64,000 nucleotides of DNA from Nemopilema nomurai (GCA_003864495.1 ML133426.1:2356001-2420000), one strand, 5' to 3'; positions 34,801 through 46,679 are shown, counted from the first letter of the stretch. The notes: generated by a model from the sequence alone, not told the origin. Numbers and translations: made by a program.

Positions 34801-37037
34801 ATACAAAAATTGACAGGAAAACATGACTTTGTTGATAATTAACACTTTGTATGTAAATGACTTATAAAGAAATTGAAATTCAATTACATTTTTGCTATTT
34901 TAAAAGAAGCCATTCTTTTTCAAGCAGGTTTTCCTGAACAGGCCTTTAAAATACATAATCAGTATTTAGTTTATCAAATTGATAAGTGTATGAGCATTGT
35001 GAGTCAAATCAATTATTACTCCCACTTGCTGGAGTCCGAAAAAGATGATTCTTACCTTGTTTTCAATGTTTGTGAATAATTTGAATACGGTCTCCTCTTT
35101 TGAAGGAGAAGGCAGTTGCAAAGCCTTCAAAATTTCATAGATTGGCATAAGAATAGGGTTTCCTGAATGCTAGAAAAAAATTAAGCATGCTAATTGCTAC
35201 TTTATTCATACATAGCATAATAAAAGTGCAGAAAGTGTTGTTAATCCATTTTACTTTGTTGCTTTGAATGACATATGCTGCTTCATCTGTTCAGCACTGT
35301 TCAATGAGGGAAATGCTCATTCAAACTTTCTGACATTCAGCCTCATAAAAACAAATTTGGTTGGAAAAATCAATTGTCATCAGTGGCTTTCAAAATCCAA
35401 GCAAATCAAACCTGTGAGCCCTCACCACCTGGATCATTACCAATCATTCTGCAAGCCATAACCTCTGATGTGAGGTAATCTAAAGAGGGAAACTTCAGTA
35501 AGTTCATAGTAATATCAGAAAGATTAGCCTTAAATCATCATACCCACATGGCAAAGTTCAAAACATCTTTCTTTTTAAGAACTAGCAAAAAATAAATTCA
35601 TGACTTTAAGGTATCTCAGGTCAAACATTCTGATGAAAAATTCATTAAAACAAGAAATATAAATAGAAAATTCAACTAAGTTCATAAAAATTGGTCAAGT
35701 AGCACAATACATGCATGAACAAATTTGAAAACAGCCTACCTAGCAGTAAAACTCTATTTGCAAAATTTTCCAGACCATTAATTCCAATCAGATGAGTGTA
35801 TGGGCATCCTAAACAAGTAAACATTGAAGGCTATATACTTTTCTTCAAATGATAATAAGATAACAGTTTACTAGAACAGATGAGATAAATATGGTTTGTT
35901 TAATGGCTTAACATTATATATTAAACAAATTTTTCTTCCAAAATTTTGATACAATCTGCATTAATGACAAAATCTATCCAGAAAAATATCCTCCCAGGTC
36001 TATCAGGAAGAATCAGGAAACAGGGATAGCAAAACTCACAAATAGACCTTGAGTGTGTTACTTCTTATGTGTCAGAAGACTTCAAAAGACTTTTAATGTC
36101 ATTAGAACAAACACTCTAGAGCGAATAAATAATGATAAGTCATACCTATCTCCCTCAAAAATCCAGATATGTCTATCTTGAATGTGTCATTTTGGGCTAG
36201 ACAAACAGTTAAAGAATCAACATTAAATTACAAAATCTTCTTCAGAGAGCAATAGCATAGGACAAAACAAATATGTTGTAAGTGTAACTTTTCAAGCCAC
36301 ATGTATACATAGTTCAATTTATTACTGTTATAACAAGGTTAGTTTGTCAATTTTATTGCATTTAGACCCTTCAAATGCATTGAGGGATTAATGGAAATTG
36401 GTGGGTATTAGAAGTTATTATACTAACCATTTACAGTTTCTCCTAGAGGGCAGTACAATTTGATTTCATTACAAAGCCAAACACACAGTTCCATAAAGTC
36501 TATTCCATCTGGACCTTCTTCGCAAATCTTTGACAGAGCACCATCCTTTAGAGCTGAACCATCATACCTTTAAGAAAGCAAGAACAATTAAGCCTGCATC
36601 AATAATCTGATGACTTGGGATTAAGCATATAATACATTCTTAGAATTCTGACAGGGTTAAAAGTTGGAAAGACAGACAGATAGACAGGCAGACGGACAAA
36701 CGTAGAAACCGATTATACTGTTGTTTACAGTCGATTGTAAGAAAATTTGTTACGAATGGTAGGTACAAAGGTTTGAAACAGCTTCTCTCGTCAAGAAAGG
36801 CAGCTTGTGTTAATAGATAGCATAGAAATATCCACTTTATCATTTCTAAAATTGTCACTTTCTACCATTTCAGGTGAAAATATAAAACAACAATTATGAT
36901 TCCAGAAATGGCCTACTCTGGAGAAAAGCTCCCCCACTTAAAATTTTTATTTTCGAGCAGAGAAATATCAATATTGAAGTAGAGAATATCAACACTTACC
37001 CAAGGTCCTCCAAAGCGTCAAGGATATCCTCCTCCAT
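31847..37037 (-). CDS. FAM98: FAM98 family protein (12 exons, complete)
   Basis: Exons on the minus strand: 37037-37000, 36567-36428, 36196-36146, 35808-35740, 35479-35412, 35169-35056, 34731-34651, 34209-34093, 33988-33889, 33621-33539, 32720-32630, 32097-31847. All are GT-AG with matching phases, giving 400 residues. The start MEEDILDALEDLG and the CPYTHLIG...NRVLLL block form the FAM98 N-terminal (CH-like) region. NEYHIRRQVLLKRIDLTIQS, then LWSDQAK, is the conserved core, and VPDRGGRPSSEAPPPEMP is the family signature. The last exon encodes an RGG/glycine-rich tail (about residues 318-396). Vertebrate FAM98 proteins join DDX1, RTCB and RTRAF in the tRNA-splicing ligase/RNA-transport complex. 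That role is inferred here. The tail is a likely arginine-methylation and RNA-binding region. Confidence 0.95.
32735..32802 (+). repeat. (ATC)n microsatellite
   Basis: An imperfect trinucleotide run (CATCATCATCATCATAATTATTATC and similar) starts 15 bp beyond the acceptor side of FAM98 exon 11 (32720-32630), so it sits within the upstream intron close to that splice site. Confidence 0.9.
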
Positions 37038-37477
37038 TCTGAGTTTTGCACTAAACAACAAATTTTTCTGGGTTGCCAAGCTTTGATGACCTCCAGTCAA
37101 AAATACGTGTTCGCGGCCAGGCTGTTGTTGTTGCTACAGTGCATATGACCCGTGCAAATGACTGCAGGCCCCATGCCATGTGACCCGTGTCGATATATGT
37201 GTAAGAGGTGTTCTATATCATATCAGTGAGAGGCGAGAAAAACGCATTCATTACATCCCGAGATCATGAACACATTATTCTGATCAAGATCAGTATCTGT
37301 ACCCAAGGGGGCTGCCCACTGCACTCCATCTCAGTCATCACACTGTTATAAAACTTTAAAAGCATATTGCAGTTTGACAAATACTAGGGGCTGCAGCCCC
37401 CTACACTGGGGCCTGATCAAAAATGCCGAAACTAAACTAAAATCTTGGACACAGCCACTGATCTCAATGGGTACAAT
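37038..37477. other. Upstream region of FAM98
   Basis: The sequence directly right of the FAM98 start should hold its 5' UTR and promoter, read leftward. No TATA box or other named site could be supported. Confidence 0.4.
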
Positions 37478-37645
37478 CAGTGGTAGTTTCAGGGACTTCG
37501 GGGTCCGGGGACGAAATCACCCGCGGGGCCCTTGTTTCAAATGGTTATTTCTCAAGGTTGTGCCTTTTCAATTTCTTCTTAGTTGCCCCTTCTAGGTTAC
37601 CAAAGCGCGGGGCCTGGGGTCATGCCCTCCCTAAAGCCGCCACTG
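37478..37645 (+). mobile_element. 168-bp hAT-type MITE with exact 8-bp duplication
   Basis: The left end CAGTGGTAGTTTCAGGGAC pairs imperfectly with the right end, CTAAAGCCGCCACTG. GGTACAAT flanks both sides (37470-37477 and 37646-37653). The interior is a GC-rich stretch (GCGGGGCCC) with no coding. A longer diverged relative lies at 45641-45988. Confidence 0.93.
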
Positions 37646-37928
37646 GGTACAATTCGTGTCATTGGCGCATTTCCATCAGCTTGAGAACAGAAGGTATAGA
37701 ATTGCGAGAAACAGCGGAACCATACTTTCGACACCCCTAAGTGTATGCAAATGTTTGCAAATGACAAAAAGCTGGCAAAATAAAAAGCCCGTTAAGGATC
37801 GAAAACAAAGTCAAAGTCTTTTCAGAGTCAAAGTGAAAAGACAAACCCCTTTCGCCTACATAGACTACATAGAATGGGATATTTTATAGAAAGACAGAAG
37901 GACTCATACAGTTGCGGATCTTCGGGTG

Positions 37929-37943
37929 CCCCCCCCCCCCCTT
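37929..37943 (+). repeat. Poly-C tract
   Basis: A run of about 14 C residues in non-coding DNA. Similar C runs occur at about 42260-42272 and 42554-42567. Their exact lengths may be unreliable in any assembly. Confidence 0.85.
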
Positions 37944-38927
37944 AAACGGTATGATTTCACATCGAAAAAATTTGAATAAATACTTCAACTTGCAAATCAA
38001 ACTAACAAGGCAATTTCTCCCGCATACTACAAACACATGAGTGAAATTTTGCTAAAGCAGAGTAAAATCAACAAAACGATAACAAATTATAGTTCTTCCT
38101 TCAATTGTTTGAAAATTGATTTTTATTTTTGCTTTTCAAATTGCTTTAAAAAAGGAAAAACCATCATTGAAATTGCATTGTTTTTTAGAAAACCTCGAAA
38201 CGGGACAGATTTTTTGACAATTTGCGCCCTTGCCCATTTGATTTTGATTCCATTGGGAAGACTTCAGAAAAACCCACACCATCCCCCTTGCGGCTATTTG
38301 TTGCCAAACATCATTCCAGGGAAAGCAAAATAATGTCAGTACACTTTTGCAGTCTATTTGAAGGGAAGTCAAAAGATGTGATTCATCATTGACCAAATTA
38401 GACGACTTTGGATCAAACAGTATTAGATCCCTTTGAACACAAATCTGGATTAGTTTGCATGCAGCTTTTGAATCTGAGGAAAACATTAAAAACTTCGCAA
38501 GAATGATAAAGATGGGGCGAATGTAAAAGTTATGCATGTGGCTGAAGATGTTATTATCGACTGTCGACCTAGACTAATTTACATTCAGGTTCAAAATAGC
38601 TAAAACAGAATAACAATTTAAGAATGATGCCAGGCTCAACCACCGTCAGGACTAAAATTTTTCTTTAATCTATGTTTTCTTCCAATGCAAGGCAATGGTC
38701 ACGGGATTGAAATAATGCCCTTGTATTAGCACCATATTCGTATCATAAGTTTTTTACATTTTAATATTAAATTTGTTGTTTTGGTTTGTTTTTGTTGGAA
38801 TTGATGATGAAGCAACATATCAAAAGAGATTCAACATTTTTCTTTGATCTTAAGGCGAATTTACACCTTGTTGTTGGCAAGAAATAATGTAAGAATAATC
38901 TTACGCTCAAAATTGACTGCTGACTAC
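37944..38927. other. Non-coding stretch between two hAT elements
   Basis: No gene supported. Overlapping frames at 38037-38333 (+) and 38136-38537 (-) are low-complexity or AT-driven and show no domain. Confidence 0.5.
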
Positions 38928-40081
38928 CAGTGGCGGCCTGGCAGGGGGGCCAGGGGGGCCAGGGCCCCCCGAGCGGAATTTTTGAAGGGGCGCCGAAGTT
39001 TAGGAGGGGCGCCAAAATCCTTATGACATTTGTAGCGATTCCACTGTTGTTTTCCTTTTCCATTTATTCATCCATTGTGTGATTCACTGGGTGTTTACTA
39101 TTTAGGTGTATGTTGTATATAATAGATTCAGCAGGTGCATCTATCCAAGTTATCAAATTGTTCGATAACCTCGAGAGGCGGTATAATCTCTTTCAAAAGT
39201 CACAGAAGATCCACGACCTTTTCGAATCTATTCAAAAAGAGAAGAAGTTGAATGTAATTTCATTCAAAAGTGTCAAACTGCGAGATGAAGTTCCCGGGAG
39301 TTCAGTTTGAAGGCATTTCACCAGCGTTATGACCGCATAATGCATGTGATGCGTGTCAGCAGTGATGATGATGATGATGCCAATGGAATAGCCTCTTCGT
39401 ACCTGTTAGCTCCACTACCGCGGAGGTCATTTTCAGCATTAAAGTTGATCAAAACACGGATACGATCAAGCATGATCCAAGAAGGATTAGAATCTCTGCT
39501 TGCAATGACCATCGGAAAGGAAATTTTGCTTTCCCTTGATGTGGAACATATTATTGACTTGTTCTCTAAAACTTCCAATGAGCTTTCAAAGCCTCTTTTA
39601 TAACATTTTTACCAAAATCTGCCACTTTCCATAGATTTCGTATCTGTACACAGTTTAAAGGACAATCTGGATAATACATGGATATACCAAAGGCCAATCT
39701 TTTCAATTTAACTTTTTCCTGTATATATAATTTAGTTTTGTTTTGAAGAAAAATGCAGCTGTACAGTGATGTTTTCAATGGCTTGTTACACAGGTTCGGC
39801 CTTCAGGTTTATATAAAATTCCACTCTCTTATCATGAACGTACATAGCCAGAAATTATCGGTCAATTTTTTTTTGTCTTCCTTTTTTTCTTTCTTGTTGA
39901 AAATATTGCAAATGCGCTCACTTAGGCTTCAGTCTTTCTTGCCTCAATACTGTTGAATTTAAAAGTTGTAAGAAAATTGCCAAGCTGCCAATCTCGTCAA
40001 AAATGGGACAACTTTGTTTGTTATAAGGGGGCGCCATTTTGCTGCTGGCCTCCCCAGATGAAAAATGCCAGGCCGCCACTG
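38928..40081 (+). mobile_element. Internally deleted hAT transposon with exact 8-bp duplication
   Basis: The left end CAGTGGCGGCCTGGC and the right end GCCAGGCCGCCACTG are inverted repeats flanked by CTGACTAC (38920-38927 and 40082-40089). At 1,154 bp it is too short for a full transposase. The plus strand keeps only the C-terminal part of one, so it is a deletion derivative of a larger hAT. Its ends share CAGTGGCGG with the element at 15027-18403 but the subterminal sequence differs, so they are different families. Confidence 0.95.
39110..39603 (+). pseudogene. hAT transposase C-terminal fragment
   Basis: Two overlapping frames cover the end of a hAT transposase. An upstream block (KLFDNLERRYNLFQKSQKIH) precedes the dimerisation-domain signature RRSFSALKLIKTRIRSSMIQ and its continuation EGLESLLAMTIG. 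A DDDDD-type run near 39363 comes from a GAT microsatellite. The frame changes at about 39307, and the zinc finger and catalytic core are absent. Confidence 0.8.
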
Positions 40082-40089
40082 CTGACTAC

Positions 40090-42621
40090 CAACAAATGGT
40101 ACAATTGTCACTTGCATTGTGACATCCTGTCAATATGATTATTTTGTTATTTCGTTTGGATGTTTATCAAAGTACTGAATTTTCCTAATATTCTAGTGCT
40201 CCGAGAGAGAACGTTAAGCTTGTTATGAAGTTTTTTAGTAGAAAAAAGGCGTTACCAACGTTCTTCAAGTTTTTGAAGAGCGTGTCTACGAATATTCTTC
40301 CAGCCCCCCCTTTTCTTTCTTTAATGGCTCTCCCCAAACTCAAACGCTGGATCCGTATTGGACTCCAAGACATCTGGGTGAAAAGAGTACCTAGCTTGCC
40401 CAATCATACGAAAATACGCCTTTGGTATAAATAGACATATATTTCCTTAAATGAAGCATGGCACAATATGCATGTGATAAAAAGTCAGATCTTGGCAATC
40501 CTTTCCCAACCTATGATTTGCCTTCTTACTAGGTATTTGTGCTTTCTGTAAGTATCCGGTTGATGCGAGTCTTTCTTGATCAATTTTCTCACAAGATAAG
40601 GACGCAAGCAAGCTAGTTCTGAAGATTTTAGTTTTGAAGTATTCGCCTAGCACAAACCTGATTATGGTAAAAGCTCTATTATTTTTCCTTAAGCTTATTC
40701 ATTTGCCAGTCTTAGATGCGGGGCCTAAAAGTGGGGGGCTTATTAGAGATTTGAGGTAGAAATACTCTAAAAATGTTTTATGCATTTTTCGCTAAAAAAC
40801 TTGTGCAAATGTTCTCTAAAAGCGTTACTAACTGCTTCAGCCTGCTAGAAGGCGAATGCTGCTAGGGTCGTTAGAGGCACAACTGAGGAAGAAAACCATG
40901 AGCATTTGAAATTGGAAGCATCAAAAGCAAAAACATTATGAGCTTCGCTAAAATTTGAAAATCAGATAAAAAAAGCCATCAATTTCTGCTATTCAGCTGT
41001 GAATCCTCGTGTGGTCCACAGTGCTAAGAACATGTTTCCCTCCACCCAAAAGGATTGCGTTCCTGCCCACAAAAAAAGTTTAGTCGTTTATGAATTTTGT
41101 TGCCGATGCGATAGGACACCGCTTGAGTTGGTTAAATTGTTTAACTGCTAATCCCAACCACCACCTTCGTGATGTTTTTGTCTGTAATGTTGACAACCGT
41201 CGGCCTTATTCACTCATTTTCTCAGTCATCTGTTAACAAAACCACCGGCACTGTTTGTTAGGGTGGGGTCGCAGTATTTCCTAAATTCATTTACAGTTTT
41301 CAAGCTTTCAAAGACTTTTCCTGCAAGGTGTCTCAAGTATGTTCCTTACAAATAGTACTTTTTGGCAGTAATGACAAAAGATCGTTTTGCTTGAATGATG
41401 ACTAAGCAAAACTGAAGCAGGTTGCTTGCCGAAATTATCATCCAAGGAGAAAGCAATCAATGCAATTATGATCCCTTGAAATCATAGGAACTAAAAATGG
41501 AAGACAAGCCTGACTTGTATGGCTTATGTCGAGCCGCAATCCCCTTGTTCCTAGATGACAATGCCACAGTTTAATTAATAAAATTAGCTTCATATCACCA
41601 CACTTTCCTTCAATGTTAATGAGAGCTAGGATGCTTCACGCCACATGGCAGGAAGTTTTAAAGAAATCATGACCGGTAATTTCCCGTTTATGGCCATTAG
41701 TGAGGCAACAAATGACTTTACAGCATGAATTAAGTTAAGGACTCTAGCACGCGGTGGGTACCATGTGCGAGAAAATGGAAGCAAGACACCCATAATGCCG
41801 GAAACGCTCTTTCAAAGGACAGGGGATGATAAGCAGTGCCGAATTCAAGGGGGGCATAAGGGGTGTGCGCCCCCTATTTTTGCAGAACAACGATAGGTTT
41901 CTACTGAGCTTTGCGCTTAAGGATATGGATTTAAGGTGTTGGTGGTTTTAATGATTAAACATTTTTCCTCGATCTGCCTTTTTCTTTGTGGAAGGCTGTT
42001 GTGCAACACATTGTAACCTAAACCATAAGGCATTGCAGTATGTCAACAACTTTCTAAAAGAAAGATGCTACAGGACAAAAAGGGGAGCATGTCCAGGACA
42101 TATCATTAATTTTCTGCTTTCATAGCAACGTCTACACCATCGCCTGAAAGAAACGTATGGGTTTCATGGAAACCTCAAATTTATCACCACTTTCCAAGCA
42201 ACCACATTTATTCGAGTGTTTCGTGTATTCATTGAGTATTGAAGAACTTCGGCGTTACGCCCCCCCCCCCCCAAAAAAATTGGAAAACCTGATTACCGTT
42301 GGAAAACCTGACTACAGATACGTAAGAATTTTCTTCGATATTTTTAGACCCAACTTGCGACCCATTTTACATTTTTGGGAGATAAGATGTAAAATTATTT
42401 AAACAGAGATGAAATTGTAGAGGCAAGAGCGAACCAATCTATTAATCGTTTTTATCATAAAGCGTCGGCTCCACTGGATTGTAGGAGTACCTCTAACCTA
42501 ACTTCTTTACTGCCTTTACTAAGCCATTTCATAATCTTCTCATTTTCAACCATCCCCCCCCCCCCCTACTTTAAAAAAAGTCGCTGATGCCTTTTCCTGC
42601 CCACATGCTTTAGGTGCTAAA
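40090..42621. other. Non-coding stretch between the hAT copy and the Harbinger-like MITE
   Basis: No gene was supported. It contains the second copy of a dispersed repeat at 41550-41840 and poly-C runs. A CAGTGCCGAATTCAAGGGG motif at about 41837 resembles a transposon end, but no partner end was found. Confidence 0.5.
41550..41840 (-). repeat. Dispersed repeat, copy 2
   Basis: The reverse complement carries the same ordered blocks as 31545-31690: CATCCCCTGTCCTTTGAAAG, GCGTTTCCGGCATTA, TGTCTTGCTTCCA, TGTGGCGTGAAGC. An extra segment lies in the middle. Ten kilobases separate the copies and they face opposite ways. Confidence 0.6.
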
Positions 42622-42624
42622 TAA

Positions 42625-42870
42625 AGCCTGGTTTCCATATAGCCGTAACGATCGGACGGCTGCCTGCGATGCGTCACGGATCGATGACAGACATGTCGCT
42701 GACAGTCTTTTTTTGAATGGGAACATGCTGTGCACATGCTGTGATCGGGAGGATCGGGAAAGTAGATCTGGTTCCCATTCAAAAAAAGACTGTCAGCGAC
42801 ATGTCTGTCATCGATCCGTGACGCATCGCAGGCAGCCGTCCGATCGTTACGGCTATATGGAAACCAGGCT
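42625..42870. mobile_element. PIF/Harbinger-like MITE with perfect 100-bp inverted repeats
   Basis: The arms 42625-42724 and 42771-42870 are exact reverse complements over 100 bp, separated by a 46-bp spacer. The tips read AGCCTGGTTTCCATATAGCC. A 3-bp TAA flanks both sides (42622-42624 and 42871-42873), matching the TWA target of PIF/Harbinger transposases. No coding capacity. The perfect arms imply recent insertion or a hairpin-templated origin. The superfamily is inferred from target site only. Confidence 0.92.
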
Positions 42871-43053
42871 TAAGTCCTGCAACTGCCTTCCCAATGTCCT
42901 TCTTTGGTTCACTGACAAAGGAGCACAAGGACCCGAGGTATATAATGGTGCTTCGTGCTACTTCCGGCATTGAAGTCCACACAGAACAAGTGCATTGACA
43001 GTGCCGAAGGTGAAGTGCATTTTGGTCTCATTTTGAATCACAAAGCGACAACC

Positions 43054-44370
43054 ATGCTTAAGATATTTTTAATTCTCGTCATCGACTTAATCGCATTCAC
43101 CGTCATCTTACCACTTCTGCCTTCGATACTACAACATTATGAGAAGGCGTCTGAAGAAAACGAAGACTCTTTGCTAGGGACAATACTGAAGATAATGAGC
43201 TCGACCAAGAAAAAGTTAAACATGCCGAACACAGACCAGTATAACAGTGTTTTAATTGGAGGTATTCTTGGTTCGTTGTTCTCGTTCTTGCAGTTCATCT
43301 GCAACCCGTTTTTCGGAGCACTTTCAGACGTTTGCGGTAGAAAGAGGGTTCTGGTGGCTACAATGCTGGGAACTGCTTTGTCGTACTTTGTCTGGTTGAA
43401 ATCAAGCACGTTCAAACTATTTCTGTTGTCCCGTATCATCGGCGGCTTAAGCAAGGGAACTGTGACAGTTGCCACTGCGATCATGTCAGACATAACAACC
43501 AAAGAGACGAGGACAAAGGGAATGGCTGTTATTGGCATTGCATTTGGGGTTGGGTTCACTGTTGGCCCCCTTTGTGGGGCTTATTTTGCCTCTGGGTTGT
43601 CAACATCTCACGACAACCCCTTTCATCTGGCAGCAAAGTTTTCTTTTGCTTTACAGCTCACTGCTGTTGCTCTTACAATGCTCGTTATAAAAGAAAAACC
43701 AAGAGCATCTGAAAGTATTTCTACCAAGGCTAGAATTTCCGTGGCATTAGAGTTAATAAACCCAATTTCACTGGTTAACTCTTGTCTGCAGTGGAAGCAA
43801 GATCCAAAAAAAGTTGCCATGAAGCAGCTAACTGTTGTTCATTTTGGGTATCTCCTCCTTTTCTCTGGTCTGGAATTCACATTAACATTTCTGACTCACC
43901 AAAGACTAGGATTTGGAAATAAACAACAAGGAATGCTGTTTCTCTACCTCGGAATCCTTATGATGGTGATTCAAGGGGGATATGTTAGAAGGGCAAAGGC
44001 GAACCAAGAGAGAAGTCTGGCAATGGCTGGTATCTTTTCGATGATACCATCAATGATACTTGTTGCATTTAGCAACTCAACAATTATTCTTTGTATTGGA
44101 CTCTCGTTTTATGCATTTGGTGCTGCAACTGTTGTACCATGCCTCACTGCAATGTATTCAAAAAGGGCAGGCAGCACTGAAAGTGGAGAAATGCTTGGTA
44201 TTTTTAGATCAGCTGGGGCACTTGCAAGGGCAATGGGGCCTTTCCTCATGTGTTTTATTTACTGGACATTTGGCTCAACTCTGTGTTACCTTTCTGGGGC
44301 TATTCTTTTTGTGTTGCCTTTAATTCTGTGTTCAATTATGAGGGTAGAAGATGGACAGAAAGATAAATAG
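43054..44370 (+). CDS. MFSD10: MFSD10-like major facilitator transporter, intronless
   Basis: A 438-residue multi-pass membrane protein of the MFS fold, close to MFSD10 (TETRAN) in length and motifs. The first helix is LKIFLILVIDLIAFTVILPL. The YNSVLIGGILGSLFSFLQF block follows, then the MFS motif-A-like GALSDVCGRKRV and RIIGGLSKGTV. The GMAVIGIAFGVGFTVGP motif comes before the central loop, and six more helices follow. The start at 43054 was chosen because the upstream in-frame ATG (42955) adds 33 hydrophilic residues absent from the family's usual start. Vertebrate MFSD10 exports organic anions; the substrate here is unknown. ATTAAA at 44486-44491 and AATAAA at 44766-44771 are possible polyadenylation signals. 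It is the only intronless intact gene in the window. Confidence 0.93.
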   Translation: MLKIFLILVIDLIAFTVILPLLPSILQHYEKASEENEDSLLGTILKIMSSTKKKLNMPNTDQYNSVLIGGILGSLFSFLQFICNPFFGALSDVCGRKRVLVATMLGTALSYFVWLKSSTFKLFLLSRIIGGLSKGTVTVATAIMSDITTKETRTKGMAVIGIAFGVGFTVGPLCGAYFASGLSTSHDNPFHLAAKFSFALQLTAVALTMLVIKEKPRASESISTKARISVALELINPISLVNSCLQWKQDPKKVAMKQLTVVHFGYLLLFSGLEFTLTFLTHQRLGFGNKQQGMLFLYLGILMMVIQGGYVRRAKANQERSLAMAGIFSMIPSMILVAFSNSTIILCIGLSFYAFGAATVVPCLTAMYSKRAGSTESGEMLGIFRSAGALARAMGPFLMCFIYWTFGSTLCYLSGAILFVLPLILCSIMRVEDGQKDK

Positions 44371-45640
44371 TTAGCTTTTCATTATTAAGAAACTGAATTC
44401 ATTTTGATGTTGTTTCATTGAATTTTTCATGGGGGTACTTTCTTGCATCATAATTTTGTAATTCATTTTGTAATTGTTTGTTTTCATTAAAGCCATAATC
44501 ATATTCTATTAATTCTTGTTTCTCCTATTTGGTTGTAGGAATCTGTTCTCTGAAATCCTGAAATCCAATGTCCTGAAATATATTCAAATTCAATGCAAGT
44601 TATAGTTAAGATGAATATAGAAGCTGTTTTAGAGTAATGTTAAAGAATAACAATGTACTCTGAACTGTCTACAAATTCAACTTAAGGATGAAACCATCAA
44701 CACAAAGTGGTTAAATTGTGGTTTAACCAAATGTGCCTATTGTGCAGTGCCAGAAACAACATTTAAATAAAGATTCAAGTGCTGTATAAGCATAAGGCAT
44801 CTTATAAGACAATCCAGTGAACTAAGCATAACCATTTTTCTATACCTTGGCTGATGAGTATGGCATCTATCATTTTAAATTGACCCTTACAATATGCCCT
44901 ATTTACATGAAGAGGCGATTTATGAAAAAGAAATGGTAGCAAAATTATTTTGATATAACTGTTCCAGGTAGTATTTAGCCACCTGCAATTTTGAGTGATT
45001 TCAGATTTTGTGCTCCTAAAACATAAGCATTGGTTTAATAGAATGAAAAAGAGTAGGCATGCTAAAGTTTTTGATAGGAAAACTGAAGGCTGGAATTTGC
45101 ATGTTTTCAAAACGTTTTCGATGGCTAGGTCATGTATTGAAAAATTATTTGATTATTAATGGATGTCAAGCCAGCAGAAGAAGAGCAGCTTAAAAGAGAC
45201 TAGATGATGTATATCTTTCCACGTTACAACAGAGGCTCTTGAGTTTTTCCAGATACGAAGAAAACATGCAGTTATGAAAATGGACAGTTTGTGACTGTGC
45301 CCAGTACTATCTTTCATTCCTTTAAGCTTTCAAATTTGCTAATTTTCTGGTTTTTTCTTGTCAGTTCTTTGGTTTGAACTAGCATACAGTTGAACTATGG
45401 AAAGTGCCCACAGGGTGTCACCAGGCCTATAATATGTGTGGTCATTTAGAAAGCCAATTTCTTGAGTAAATCTACAACGACTGAATACGAAGTGATGCTC
45501 ATTTGATTCAGGCCAAGATAAATTAGACGTGATATCTTCTTATTAAGGGCCCGCTTCTAAAAATTCTGTGGGGCCCAGGTGGTGATCGAGGTGCCAGATC
45601 CCCCTGTACTTACCAGTTATTTCGAGGTCAAACTTCTGCC

Positions 45641-45988
45641 TAGTGGCAGTTTTAGGGACTGCTGCGCCTGGGCCCCAAATCATCTGGGGGTTCGTTTTTT
45701 GAAAAATTTTCGTTGGTCAAGATTATTCTTCAAGTTCTTAGCCGTTAAAATTGTTATGCCTCATAGTGGTGCCTTATATTGTCCTTAATATGCTAATTGT
45801 ATTATTTTGGATTTTTAACAGATCTTTCCTTTGAGAATAATTCATTTTACATAGAGACCGTGATTTCCTGTGATTTCTTTTCAATTTATTTTCAATTAGG
45901 TGCGGGGCCCCTTCTAGGTTATCAAAAGCGCGGGGCCTGGGGTCATTGCCCCATTGGCCATCCTAAAACCGTTTTTGGTAGCCCACTA
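45641..45988 (+). mobile_element. Diverged hAT-MITE relic
   Basis: The left end TAGTGGCAGTTTTAGGGACT matches the 37478 MITE. GCGGGGCCCCTTCTAGGTTA and AAGCGCGGGGCCTGGGGTCA near the right end are also shared, with about 170 bp of extra interior. The right tip is altered and no target duplication was found, so this is an old copy. Confidence 0.7.
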
Positions 45989-46104
45989 ATTGTCCACCAT
46001 GGTCTCATTTACAAAGCCTTAATTATACCAACTGGCCGTCATTATCTGTATCTTTGTCTGGCCAACATTTTAATTGCAGAAGCAATACAGGAAATGGTCT
46101 GATA

Positions 46105-46155
46105 ATTGATATACCATAGATATACCGTATATATACCAGATATACCATATACCAT
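46105..46155 (+). repeat. AT-rich ATATACCATA repeat
   Basis: Several imperfect copies of GATATACC/ATATACCATA lie in non-coding DNA. Confidence 0.7.
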
Positions 46156-46679
46156 AGTTGCATACTATAATAACTAAAGCTCCAAATTCTTTCCTTCAGC
46201 CCCCCAAAAGCAGTACATTTTGTTTTTTCTGGTGGGAGGGTCCAATTGTGATCACAGAGGCCAAAACTTAATTTACACCCTCCCCATTCTCACTTTTGTA
46301 AATACATGGTCCACGCGTTTCTTCTGGAATTTGAGTTCAACTGAGGGAGCCTCTTTCCTTCATTTTTGCAAACTCCGTCCTAGCGATTGTCACAGGAGTG
46401 TGAGATTATGTGACAATTTATCAGAATCTAGAAATTGATGCGAGTTCTTCGCATCTTTTTTTAAAGTGACCCTTTTACTTTCTAATGCCCCAAATTGATA
46501 AGTAAATTCACCAGGAAACGTTGTTCATTATCTTTCTTTACAGTTTCTAATTATTGGAGCCTGGCTCTCACATGCCCTAAAAGTCGTTAAGATCGGAGAT
46601 TTTTCCGATCCCCGATTTTCAACACTCACAAGCCCAATTTCCCTTATGATAATTATGATCTTTGCGATGGCCTTGTTCA

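Larger units (their letters stand above)
44371..46679. other. Intergenic region after MFSD10
   Basis: It contains the likely MFSD10 3' UTR, a hAT-MITE relic at 45641-45988 and an ATATACCATA-type repeat at 46105-46155. A minus-strand frame at 44802-45110 ends in a weak ankyrin-like stretch (KSPLHVNRAYCKGQ), not enough to call a gene. Confidence 0.5.

Noticed and set aside
41820..42300. Possible hAT end CAGTGCCGAATTCAAGGGG
   Set aside because: No matching inverted end or 8-bp duplication could be found to the right.
42955..43053. N-terminal extension of MFSD10 from the upstream in-frame ATG
   Set aside because: The added 33 residues are hydrophilic and unlike family starts; the ATG at 43054 lies just before the first membrane helix.
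44802..45110. Minus-strand frame with an ankyrin-like stretch and hydrophobic start
   Set aside because: Only one weak partial repeat, with no splice partner or neighbouring ankyrin exon found.
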